From the NCBI RefSeq assembly GCF_001514065.1, contig NZ_KQ948433.1, forward strand, positions 1 through 64,000: a DNA stretch of 64,000 nt, read 5' to 3'. The notes below the pieces were generated by a model. The model did no database searches. It had not been told where the DNA came from and saw only the letters and a program-made list of their open reading frames with translations. Of the stretch, positions 48,101-55,372 are shown piece after piece. Both the position numbers and the translations under genes were made by a program. This DNA is from Streptomyces antibioticus. GTDB lineage: Bacteria; Actinomycetota; Actinomycetes; Streptomycetales; Streptomycetaceae. The first letter of the stretch is position 1. Each line of letters opens with the position of its first letter.

Positions 48101-48226
48101 CACGACTTCCTGGCGCCCCGCGGTGATCGTCACGGCGCTCTGGTGGCTGAACACCTTGAGTTCGCCAAGGACCCAGAATGTGGCACCCATCTTCTGAAAA
48201 CGCGACTCGAGGTGCGATGTCGCCAC
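45191..48226 (-). CDS. AfsR/SARP-type large regulator with NB-ARC and TPRs; contains a TTA codon
   Basis: Start taken at GTG 48226 (MATSHLESRFQKMG), with GGGGGAGGGG just upstream; ATG 48190 is the alternative. The 1011 residues comprise an OmpR-type winged helix (about 15-105), a BTAD (about 110-255, RFRGQLMLALHRSGRQAEALEVY), an NB-ARC ATPase (P-loop GRPGVGKST near 337, Walker B ILVVLDDA) and C-terminal TPR-like helices from about 700 to the end. This is the AfsR architecture: a SARP gated by ATP binding and often by Ser/Thr phosphorylation. Leu63 is TTA (48040-48038), implying bldA control. It is the first gene of the minus-strand regulatory block. Confidence 0.92.
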   Translation of the reverse strand: MATSHLESRFQKMGATFWVLGELKVFSHQSAVTITAGRQEVVLAALLLENGRLLSSDHLIRLLWGEDPPETARTQVQICVSRIRKALASAHVEAAIVTRPPGYLLRIGDMALDLGIFRSLVAESRTLVAEGREDVAADRLRSAVSLWDGPCLHGVPSEALARAAQRIDEERLAATETFLDLELAMGRHHQLTAEMGRLVDDNPLRERFRGQLMLALHRSGRQAEALEVYRRGRALLQEELGLEPGKDLRRLEHAILTDDPALRLPQGPVTLAPHQAADEHPGEHAEALERLPVATPAVVPRQLPVDTADFVGHQQHVAEAEDVLTQTSSQRATGIVVVVGRPGVGKSTFATRVAHRLSEDHFPDGQLFCRLRGGRTDPVSPQEVLGRFLRALGIPGPAVPDSLEERAEMYRSLLADRRILVVLDDAAAEEQILPLLPGSRTCGVLVTSRARLTALPGAHRVQLDILQQPQSLELIGKVIGADRVAAEPEAARALVCSVGGLPLALRIVAARLAARPHWSLASMVQRLADEQRRLDELAHGELTVRASLSLTYDGLAENDRRLLRLLSLPKGSTFPGWIGGALLDDPHPQPSDLLEPLVDVQMLDVAGVEADGALRYGFHDIIRLFASDRLHAESQAAERRAALRRMGGAWLSLVTRAHHGAFGDYFLIAGSAERWDLPENQTRALLARSAEWLESERESLSLVVEDLAQQGEDEYAWEIAVNLAWFYEARGYLDDWDRTHAKALAAVRRANNLRGQAAVQFSLGSLHINRWQLQEARKSLTFALDSFEKLAATREAGLCRRDLGNVQWLAGDEEAALRLFDQAERDLGDDWVRSTVLTARSPLLIRQGDFERAEAELQVALDIQRARGLGRGQARTLQRMGQLCLRRGQAHEARDALTRALEMVVTDGDVIGEGYLLHDLGRVNERLGLSAEAASCFEKSIAVRDHILDRTGAAAVRMDLAEMWLRGGDAVRARALLEIAVEALAAPALAERRQRAERMLAMTPAARVGHV

Positions 48227-48574
48227 GACCCCTCCCCCAATCCCCACGCACGACACGACATATCTGCGCGTCCGTGGAAGTGTAAGACGCAAATGTGTCT
48301 CCTGGTTTGCCTGGACACCGGATGAACATCCCACTCGCGACGACCGCCGGGTCGCCCGTCCGCCTCAGTCTGTTCCGGGTTCGCGCCTGGAGCCCGAGGC
48401 TGAGCGCTCCGCTCCGGCGACGCCGGGTGAGCAGTAATGGAGCACAAGTTGACCACTGCGGCCCGCCGGGATACCGCGGGGATAGCGACGGGTTAACGGT
48501 CCGCCGAAAGATGACATGGCGAGAGTCAGCGTTTCTCCCCTCCCCTTCGGGCAGCATGAGGAGTCGGTCATCCA
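48227..48574. other. Divergent intergenic region upstream of the AfsR-type and SnoaL-like genes
   Basis: No gene is supported here. It must hold promoters for both neighbours. At 48481-48490 GATAGCGACG resembles the right half of the peptide-gene operator (GGATAGC-N-GCG), but the left arm is missing. No clear -10/-35 pair was found. Confidence 0.4.
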
Positions 48575-49015
48575 GTGATGGACGGTAATGAACTCAGGCC
48601 GATTCCGGCCAGTCCCGCCGTGACCGCAGCCGGCGTGAAGCACGTACTGCTCACGTATCACTACGAGGACGTCGGAGACTTCGACGGATATGCCTCCCTG
48701 CTCACCGAGGACGTGGCATACGACCTTCCCGGTGAGCCCCCCGTCCTCGGACGCACGGCCGTGGTGAGGGCCCATTCCGCCCGGGCAACCCTGCACCGGC
48801 GGCACGAACTGCTCACGGTGGTGGCGGAGGACGACACCATCGTCGTACTCGGACAGGTAGTGCGGTCCGACTCGGGCCCTTCCGAACGGTCGTGCGACAG
48901 GGTGGAGTTCGCGGACGTATTCACATTGTCCCCGCACAGCCTGGTCCGGGGGCGCCGCCGGTATTACTTCGCCCCGCCTCTGGACCCGACGCTGCTCCCT
49001 GCGGTTCACCGATAG
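48575..49015 (+). CDS. SnoaL/NTF2-like protein
   Basis: GTG 48575 (ATG 48578 follows immediately) with GAGGAG 11 bases upstream. The 146-residue protein has the NTF2-like pattern: HYEDVGDFDGYASLLTEDVAYDLPG, then FADVFTLSPHSLVRGRRRYY. These cone-shaped small proteins act as cyclases, isomerases or hydrolase-like enzymes, or simply bind ligands, and they are common in Streptomyces secondary metabolism. It is divergent from the AfsR-type regulator. The catalytic role cannot be read. Confidence 0.7.
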   Translation: MMDGNELRPIPASPAVTAAGVKHVLLTYHYEDVGDFDGYASLLTEDVAYDLPGEPPVLGRTAVVRAHSARATLHRRHELLTVVAEDDTIVVLGQVVRSDSGPSERSCDRVEFADVFTLSPHSLVRGRRRYYFAPPLDPTLLPAVHR

Positions 49016-49376
49016 GCGTCTTCGAGGTGTGTTGCGTCCGTCGGCCACAACTCGCTGCCACGGCCATCTCCTCGGACGCCGAGAGGTGGCGACCTCGGCA
49101 GAGACGGCAGCGGCGCGACCGCCTGGCCGGCACGGACTGGCTGGACGACGGGGAGTTCGCCGGTTACGGGCTGAGCCCGGAGCAGATCCAGAGCCTCCGT
49201 ACCTGAGCTGTCGCCTGGGCAACTGACCTCGACACCCGCCTGCACCCCGACCGGCCCGACGACGCGCAGCCATTCTTCAGCCGGTCTCTCGGCAAGCCGT
49301 CGAGGGCGTCGGGCTGTCAGCGAAGTGCTGGTCGGCCGCCGCGGTGCGGGGCACAGCCTCCGATACGGGCCGTGAG
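49016..49376 (+). other. Region with a possible gene fragment before the lipoprotein
   Basis: No complete gene is supported. From about 49060 to the TGA at 49204-49206 one frame encodes DWLDDGEFAGYGLSPEQIQS, preceded by an Arg-rich run, which looks like the genuine end of a protein, but no matching start or upstream part is found. It may be a remnant of a deleted gene. The rest up to 49376 shows nothing. Confidence 0.3.
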
Positions 49377-50531
49377 ATGGACAGGACAACCCTCGAGGCG
49401 GGTTGCGAGTCTTCTGATCGACCACGTTGTGGTCGGAGCCACGAGGAGACCATCATCAACGCCATTCGCAAGACCTTGACCGCCACCGCCGTCGTCGGTG
49501 CCGTCCTCGCGGGTTCCGCCGCCTGTGGAACGGTGGAGCAGCTGTCTGCCGGCAGGAAGCTCGACCGGGCCTTCGAGGAGCTCGGCAAGGAGAAGACCCT
49601 CTCCTTCGAGGTCGACCTGGACACCGACGCCGCGTCCCTGAAGGCGCTGGACGCCACGTCCGACCCCGAACCCGGTGAGGAGATCCCGGACGAGGTCGCC
49701 GAGCTGCTCAGCGAGGCGAAGATCACGGTGACCGTGCAGTCGAAGAAGCCGCTCGAAAAGTCCGGTGAGAAGGACCTCGTCGGTACGGCCATGAAGGTCA
49801 GCACTCCGGACGGCGACTTGTTCGAGTACCGGATGATCGGCAAATACACCTACATCCGTGCAGACATGGCCGCCATGGGCAAGACGGCGCCCATCCCCCT
49901 GCCGGACGCCGACGATCTGCCTCCGGAGGCCGGGGCGCTGAAGGACGTTCTCCAAGGCAAGTGGGTCAAGCTCAACACCGAGGAGATGGACAAGGCGGCC
50001 GCCGAGGGGCAGGACGCGGAGGGGGATACCGCGCCGTCCCTCGACTCCAAGACGCAGAAGAAGCTCATGAAGGCCCTGCGCAAGGTGATCGCGCGCGAGG
50101 TGGAGTTCAAGACCGCCGAGGGCGAGGGCGGGACCGAGCACGTCATTGCCACGGCTCCCTTCCGCACGTTGCTCACCGAGCTGCTCGGTGGGATCCGGCC
50201 CGCGGTGAAGGACCTGCCGCCGGGCATGGAGCTGCCGACGGCCAAGGACCTGAAGGACGCTCCCAACGCCAAGGTCACGGCGGACTTCACGCTCAAGAAC
50301 GGCGAGCTGGCCCAGGTCGACATCGACCTCGCCAAGCTGGCCGAGAACGCCAAGGTGAAGAAGCTGGGCCTGACACTGCGGTTGCGGGAGGGCACCCTGC
50401 CCAGCGCTCCGGCCGGTGCCACGACGCTCGACCTGCCCGACCTCATGAACGGCTTCCTCGGCGGGCCGGCGCTGAGCGATGCCGAGTTCGGCACGAGCGG
50501 TCTAGAGGACGTTCCGCAGGACCAGCTCTGA
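49377..50531 (+). CDS. Putative secreted lipoprotein; start codon uncertain
   Basis: The mature part is clear: signal peptide IRKTLTATAVVGAVLAGSAAC with a lipobox-type Cys, then a 345-residue acidic, Lys-rich extracellular domain of alternating beta segments (e.g. KYTYIRADMA, GKWVKLN). This resembles actinobacterial LppX/LprG-like or DUF lipoproteins. The start is odd. The best ribosome site, GAGGAG at 49443-49448, is followed not by ATG or GTG but by two ATC codons (49452, 49455) at the expected distance. The nearest in-frame ATG (49377) would place 30 unrelated residues before the signal peptide. So the start may be ATC, or the ancestral ATG was lost. A terminator follows. Confidence 0.7.
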   Translation: MDRTTLEAGCESSDRPRCGRSHEETIINAIRKTLTATAVVGAVLAGSAACGTVEQLSAGRKLDRAFEELGKEKTLSFEVDLDTDAASLKALDATSDPEPGEEIPDEVAELLSEAKITVTVQSKKPLEKSGEKDLVGTAMKVSTPDGDLFEYRMIGKYTYIRADMAAMGKTAPIPLPDADDLPPEAGALKDVLQGKWVKLNTEEMDKAAAEGQDAEGDTAPSLDSKTQKKLMKALRKVIAREVEFKTAEGEGGTEHVIATAPFRTLLTELLGGIRPAVKDLPPGMELPTAKDLKDAPNAKVTADFTLKNGELAQVDIDLAKLAENAKVKKLGLTLRLREGTLPSAPAGATTLDLPDLMNGFLGGPALSDAEFGTSGLEDVPQDQL

Positions 50532-50590
50532 TCCCACCGCGGCAGTTGGCGCCCGTACGAGAGCGCTGATACGTCCAGCAATCCATCGGG

Positions 50591-50631
50591 GTCAGGCAGC
50601 GGTCATCGCCATGAGACGACCGCTGCCTGAC
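50591..50631. terminator. Bidirectional hairpin between convergent genes
   Basis: GTCAGGCAGCGGTC (50591-50604) pairs perfectly with GACCGCTGCCTGAC (50618-50631); GGGG and CCCC extend the stem past a one-base bulge. It lies between the lipoprotein stop and the end of the opposing permease gene and can serve both. Confidence 0.8.
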
Positions 50632-50674
50632 GCCCCGGTGAGGCGGGCGGCGGTGACAGGCGTGCATTCATCAC

Positions 50675-53176
50675 TCACCCGACCTCACCGCCCACCGCCT
50701 CCGGTACCGGTACCGCGGCCGCCCGCACACCCGGGCCGAGCGCGGCGAGCACACCTACGACGGCCGCGGCGGCGAACAGGAACAGCAGGGCCGTCCAAGG
50801 CACCGAGAGCACTGCCCCGTGCTGCCCGGTCACCGCCGCCGCTCCCGCCGCCCCGCCCGCCGGGATGCCCAGACCGGCGCCCAGCGCCGACACCACGACC
50901 GACTCCACGCGGAGCACGGAACGCACCCCCGACCGGTCCAGGCCGACCGCCCGCAACAGGCCGATCTCCCGTCGGCGTTCGAAGACCGCCATGCCCATGG
51001 TGTTGGCCACACCCAGCGCCGCAATCGCGGCCGTGACACTCAGCATCGCGTACAGGACCGACCGGAGCTGGCCGAAGCCCTGTTCGGCGTTGCGTCCCGC
51101 GTCCGCCCTGTCCTCGACGACCAGCAGCGGATCGTGCAGGGTCCGGCGGATCTCCTCCTTCACCGCTGCCGTCCGGCCCGGCTCGGCCCGGACCAGCACC
51201 GAGGCGATCTCGCCCTTCCCCGCCACCACACTCTCGGGCAGGAGGGCCGGGCCGAGGGCGTCGGGGCCGTCGTAGACCGCGACGATCTTCAGCTCCAGGC
51301 CCTTGCCGACCGGGTCGCCCATGTCCGACAGACGCCTGCCGGTGACCCGTTCGCCCAGTCGCCAGCCGTGTTCGGCAGCGAGGGAGCGGGTGACCGCGAT
51401 GCCCTGGGACAGGTCGTCCAGCCGACCGGCGTGCACCGTGAGGTGGGCGAGGTGGTCGCGGGCCACGGCGTGCGGATCGACGGCGTTCGGCCATATCTCG
51501 GATCCGTCGCCCAGCCGGATCCCGGCCTCGCGCACCGAGCTGACCGCCGCGACGTCCGGCAGACGTGCCACCTGCGCCGCCGTGCGTGTGCCGATCTCCG
51601 CGAAGTCGACAGCGGTGATCCGCAGATCCGTCGGCATGTCGGCTCGCGCCTCCCGCCCTGCGGTGGCGCTCAGCGCTGCCAGCGCCACCGCGACCGCGCT
51701 CACGAGCGCCAGGCACACCGTGAGCGCTCCGGCCGTCGCTGCGGTACGCCGTGGATTGCGGCAGGTGTTGGCCAGGGCGAGGGTTCCCCGCGCGCCGAAG
51801 AGAATACGGGCCGGCCGACGCAGCACATGGGTCGCCCAGTGGGCCAATTGCGGGGTCAGCAGGATAAGTCCGGCCAGCAGGACGGGTGTGGCCAGGCACA
51901 GGACGCCGAGGTCTCCGTCCGCGACGGCCAGCAGCGCCGCACCAGCCGCCGTCAGGGTGGCTCCGGAGCGGTTACGGCGTCGCAGGGAGAGCGCCGGGAC
52001 CGGCGTGTCGGTGCGCAGCGCCGCGACCGGTGCGACGGCGGAAGCCCGCAGTGCGGGTACGAACGCGGCGGCGGCCGTGGACCCCACCCCCACGCACAGG
52101 GCCGTCAGCAGCACGGGCGGTGACAGTACGTCCGGTGCGGCCGTGGCCACGGTTCCGTCGACGGTCCCGAACAGGTGGGTGAGCAGTGCGGCCACGCCGA
52201 TGCCGAGCCCGTATCCGGCGACAGCCGCCGCGGCGCCGACGACGGCTGCCTCGGTGAGCACTGTGCCCAGCACCCGGCGGCGGCTCGCCCCGACCGCACG
52301 CAGGAGCGCGTGTTCCCGTGCACGGGCGGCGCTGAGCATGGTGAAGGTGTTGCTGACCAGGAAGGCGGAGACGAACAGCGCGATCCCGGCGAACAGCAGC
52401 AGGAGCGTGCCGAGTTTGCGCCGGTCGGGTGCGGCGGAGGCCTCCGCGTCCAACTGGGCGCGGGTCACGGCCTCCAGGCCGTGCGGCAGTTCTCGTGCCA
52501 CCCGCTCGGCGAGGGCGGGCGCGGAGGTACCTGGGGCGGCGGTGAGCGTCAGCGACGCGTACCGGCCGGGTGCGGGGGCGAACAGGGACCGTGCCGTGGG
52601 CTGGTCGAACCCGGTCAGCGTGCCGCCGGCGGCGATGGCGGGGTCGTACGCAGTGAATACCCCCGTCAGCCGCAGCCGGAGGATCTCGCCGGCTGCGACG
52701 ATCCGCACCCGGTCGCCGACCCGGTACCCCGAGCGCCGGGCCGACCACTGGTCCACGGCGACCTCCCCAGAGCTGCGAGGTGCACGTCCCTCGGTGATCG
52801 GGTAGCGCAGGTCGCTACCGTGGATGTCGGGTACGAAGTTGACTCCGGCGTCGGCCGAAGGCGCGCCCACCAGGGTGTCGTCGCGCGCGACCAGGAACGC
52901 CCGCCCACGCAGGGTGCCCCGGGCCGCCGTCACGCCGGGCAGCGAGGCGAGCCGGCGCAGCAGCGCCTCGCCGGGGAGGGTGTCCACTGCCGTCGGGCGT
53001 ACCTCCACCGACACATCGGGGCGCGAGGCCCGCTGGACCTGCGCGGCGGCCCGGGACAGCGACTGGGTGTACAGCAGCGAGCCGCTGACGCAGGCCACGC
53101 CGATCAGCACGGCCAGAGCGGGCAGGGCGAACCTGCGCCGGTCGCGGAGCACGGAGCGTAGGACGGAACGGAACAT
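50675..53176 (-). CDS. FtsX-type ABC transporter permease (MacB/LolCE-like)
   Basis: Start ATG 53176 (MFRSVLRSVLRDRR) has GGAAGG five bases upstream. The 833-residue protein has two FtsX-like halves, each an N-terminal helix, a periplasmic MacB-PCD-like domain and a three- or four-helix bundle. Features include LPALAVLIGVACVSGSLLY, LLFAGIALFVSAFLVSNTFTML and MLSVTAAIAALGVANTMGM. Such permeases work with a separate ATPase, which is normally adjacent, to extrude lipoproteins or antibiotics or to sense peptides. No ATPase gene is next to it here. It is divergent from a two-component system, a pairing typical of antimicrobial-peptide detoxification modules. Confidence 0.9.
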   Translation of the reverse strand: MFRSVLRSVLRDRRRFALPALAVLIGVACVSGSLLYTQSLSRAAAQVQRASRPDVSVEVRPTAVDTLPGEALLRRLASLPGVTAARGTLRGRAFLVARDDTLVGAPSADAGVNFVPDIHGSDLRYPITEGRAPRSSGEVAVDQWSARRSGYRVGDRVRIVAAGEILRLRLTGVFTAYDPAIAAGGTLTGFDQPTARSLFAPAPGRYASLTLTAAPGTSAPALAERVARELPHGLEAVTRAQLDAEASAAPDRRKLGTLLLLFAGIALFVSAFLVSNTFTMLSAARAREHALLRAVGASRRRVLGTVLTEAAVVGAAAAVAGYGLGIGVAALLTHLFGTVDGTVATAAPDVLSPPVLLTALCVGVGSTAAAAFVPALRASAVAPVAALRTDTPVPALSLRRRNRSGATLTAAGAALLAVADGDLGVLCLATPVLLAGLILLTPQLAHWATHVLRRPARILFGARGTLALANTCRNPRRTAATAGALTVCLALVSAVAVALAALSATAGREARADMPTDLRITAVDFAEIGTRTAAQVARLPDVAAVSSVREAGIRLGDGSEIWPNAVDPHAVARDHLAHLTVHAGRLDDLSQGIAVTRSLAAEHGWRLGERVTGRRLSDMGDPVGKGLELKIVAVYDGPDALGPALLPESVVAGKGEIASVLVRAEPGRTAAVKEEIRRTLHDPLLVVEDRADAGRNAEQGFGQLRSVLYAMLSVTAAIAALGVANTMGMAVFERRREIGLLRAVGLDRSGVRSVLRVESVVVSALGAGLGIPAGGAAGAAAVTGQHGAVLSVPWTALLFLFAAAAVVGVLAALGPGVRAAAVPVPEAVGGEVG

Positions 53177-53343
53177 GAGACCTTCCAGCACGACGGACAG
53201 GCCGGGCAGGGACACTCCCGATCCTGGTCCGGGCACCGGGCCGGCCGGATCAACCAGATGACCGACCGCCCGGGCCCGTCACCCGCCTCCCTCGGCCGAA
53301 CGGTTGAGGCGCGGCAGGTGCCGGCCGCGTAGCCTCCGCAGAC

Positions 53344-54600
53344 ATGACCCAGTTCTTCGACGTCCCGGCGGGAGGCCGGCGGATCGCGGCCGTGTGTGCG
53401 GCGGTGGTGTTGCTGGCCGTGGTGGGCACGGAGGGCGCGGACACCGGATCCGTACCGGCAGCCGTCGCCTGGAGCCTGTCCGGGGGCCTGCTGCTGGCGG
53501 CGCTCACGGTACGCCCGGATCGGTTCGCCGGGGCGGCCGCCACCGGCGTCGCCACTTCCTGTCTGGTCACCGGGCTCTGCATCTGGGCGGACGCACGGTC
53601 CGAGGCGACGTTCGGTCTCGTCGAATCGGCGGCGCTGCTCCTGGTCTCGGTCCGCGCCACGCGCCGGTGCCGGCCGGTGAGGGCGGCGGCTCTGACCGGT
53701 GCGGCGCTGGTGGCACTGACCGTGATCCCGCTGCGGCTGCCGGCGTCCGAGTACACCCGGCTGCTGCCGTTCGTGGACCCATTCTTCTGGCTGGCGACCG
53801 CTCTCGCGTCGGCGCTGGGGTTGTACCTGCGGCTCCTCGATCGGTACCGGGCCCAACAGCACGCCGTGGGGCTGCAAGCGCAACGCCTGGACTACGCACG
53901 GGAGTTGCACGACTTCGTGGGGCACCACGTGACCGCGATCATCGCCCAGACCAAGGCCGTGCGCTACGCGACCGCGGCCGGCATGCCGCCGTCGGCCGAG
54001 GAACTCGACGGCATGCTGGCAGCCATCGAGGAGGCCGGCGCGCAGGCCATGCAGTCGATGCGGAGCATGGTCGCGGTGCTGCGCACTCCCCTGGACGACG
54101 GTCCGGATCGCGCAGTCGGCGGGCCGGGCACCTCGCTCGCCGAACTGCGCTGTCTCACAGACCAATTCGCGGCCACCGGCCCGGCCACGACCCTCACCCT
54201 CGACCCCCGTCTGGCCACCGGCACACTGCCGCCGGGCGTCGCCACCACCGTGCACCACATCGTCCGCGAGTCGCTGACGAACGTCCGCAAGCACGCGCGC
54301 CGCGCGAAGACGGTCACCGTCGACGTACGCCTGAACGGCGACACCGCCCGACCCGCCGTCCTGGTGTCGGTGACGGACGACTACCCGGACAGCCCCGCCG
54401 AAGCCGCCGACGCCAGGACATCGTCGCCACGCACCGGTTACGGACTGGTCGGCCTGGCCGAACGCGCCCAACTGGTCGGCGGCTCCTTCCACGCGGGAGC
54501 CGTGCCGGGTGTCGGCTGGACGGTCCAGGCCAGCATCCCGCTGCCCGGGCCGCTCCTCCCGTTCGAGGACCGTACGGAAACTGCCACCCTGGGGGCATGA
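53344..54600 (+). CDS. Sensor histidine kinase, NarL/DesK-type
   Basis: A 418-residue protein with about five N-terminal membrane helices (residues about 10-165), a DHp helix with the phospho-accepting His in RELHDFVGHHVTAI near 188, and an HATPase domain with VRESLTNVRKHARRA near 305 and GYGLVGLAERAQLVGG near 362. There is no large extracellular loop, so it is likely to be intramembrane-sensing. It is coupled to the response regulator by ATGA and is divergent from the FtsX permease, suggesting that it senses the permease's substrate or cell-envelope stress. Confidence 0.93.
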   Translation: MTQFFDVPAGGRRIAAVCAAVVLLAVVGTEGADTGSVPAAVAWSLSGGLLLAALTVRPDRFAGAAATGVATSCLVTGLCIWADARSEATFGLVESAALLLVSVRATRRCRPVRAAALTGAALVALTVIPLRLPASEYTRLLPFVDPFFWLATALASALGLYLRLLDRYRAQQHAVGLQAQRLDYARELHDFVGHHVTAIIAQTKAVRYATAAGMPPSAEELDGMLAAIEEAGAQAMQSMRSMVAVLRTPLDDGPDRAVGGPGTSLAELRCLTDQFAATGPATTLTLDPRLATGTLPPGVATTVHHIVRESLTNVRKHARRAKTVTVDVRLNGDTARPAVLVSVTDDYPDSPAEAADARTSSPRTGYGLVGLAERAQLVGGSFHAGAVPGVGWTVQASIPLPGPLLPFEDRTETATLGA

Positions 54601-55319
54601 CGATCAGCATCCTCATCGCCGACGATCAGCAGATGATCCGATCGGCCTACGGCATGATCCTCGGTGCCCAGCCCGACATGAAGATCGTCGCCTCGGTTGC
54701 CGACGGCGCCACAGCCGTGCGGGAGGCCCGGCGGCTGCGCCCGGATGTGTGCCTGCTCGACATCCGGATGCCCGGTCTCAACGGCCTGGAGGCGACCCGT
54801 CTGCTGGCGGGTCCGGAGGCCCCCCAACCACTGAAGGTGATCATCGCTACTACCTTCGACCTGGACGAATACGTGTACCGAGCGCTGCGCAACGGTGCCT
54901 GCGGTTTCCTCCTCAAGGATGGCTCCCCCGCCCTGCTCGTCGAGGCCGTGCGCGCTGTGGCCGCGGACAACGCCATGATCTCCCCGGCGGTCACCGTCCG
55001 GCTGTTGCGGCACATGACGGCCGCCGCCACCGACCGCGTCACCGGGCAGGGGGCCGTGACCGGACCGCGCGCGGCGACAGGCGTGCCCGAACTTCCCCTG
55101 ACGCCGCGCGAACTCGATGTCGTACGGCTTCTCGCCCGGGGCCGGACCAACGAGGAACTGGCCGCCGAACTGCACGTCAGCCTCTCCACCGTCAAGACAC
55201 ACCTCGGCAACGTGCAACGCAAGCTCGCCGCCCGCAACCGGGTCGAGATCGCCGCCTGGGCCTGGGAGAACGGCATCTGCGCGGCCGGGGACACCCACGG
55301 CAGCGGGACGCCGGGCTGA
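54597..55319 (+). CDS. NarL/LuxR-type response regulator
   Basis: ATG 54597 overlaps the kinase stop. The 240-residue protein has a receiver domain with Asp9, Asp10, phospho-acceptor Asp55 (CLLDIRMPG) and the conserved Lys in GFLLKDG, then a LuxR helix-turn-helix (LTPRELDVVRLLARGRTNEELA and STVKTHLGNVQRKL). The spacer between domains contains a Thr/Ala-rich insert, slightly longer than usual. It probably regulates the divergent permease gene. Confidence 0.95.
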   Translation: MTISILIADDQQMIRSAYGMILGAQPDMKIVASVADGATAVREARRLRPDVCLLDIRMPGLNGLEATRLLAGPEAPQPLKVIIATTFDLDEYVYRALRNGACGFLLKDGSPALLVEAVRAVAADNAMISPAVTVRLLRHMTAAATDRVTGQGAVTGPRAATGVPELPLTPRELDVVRLLARGRTNEELAAELHVSLSTVKTHLGNVQRKLAARNRVEIAAWAWENGICAAGDTHGSGTPG

Positions 55320-55372
55320 CCAAGGGCCGTCCGTGGCCGTCTGCACGAGGTGTGCCGCGTGCGCTGCGTTTT

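Noticed and set aside
48461-48500. Third copy of the peptide-gene operator upstream of the SnoaL-like gene
   Set aside because: Only the right half (GATAGCGACG) resembles the motif; the left CTATC arm and the GTCAAAG block are absent, so I treat it as a chance half-site.
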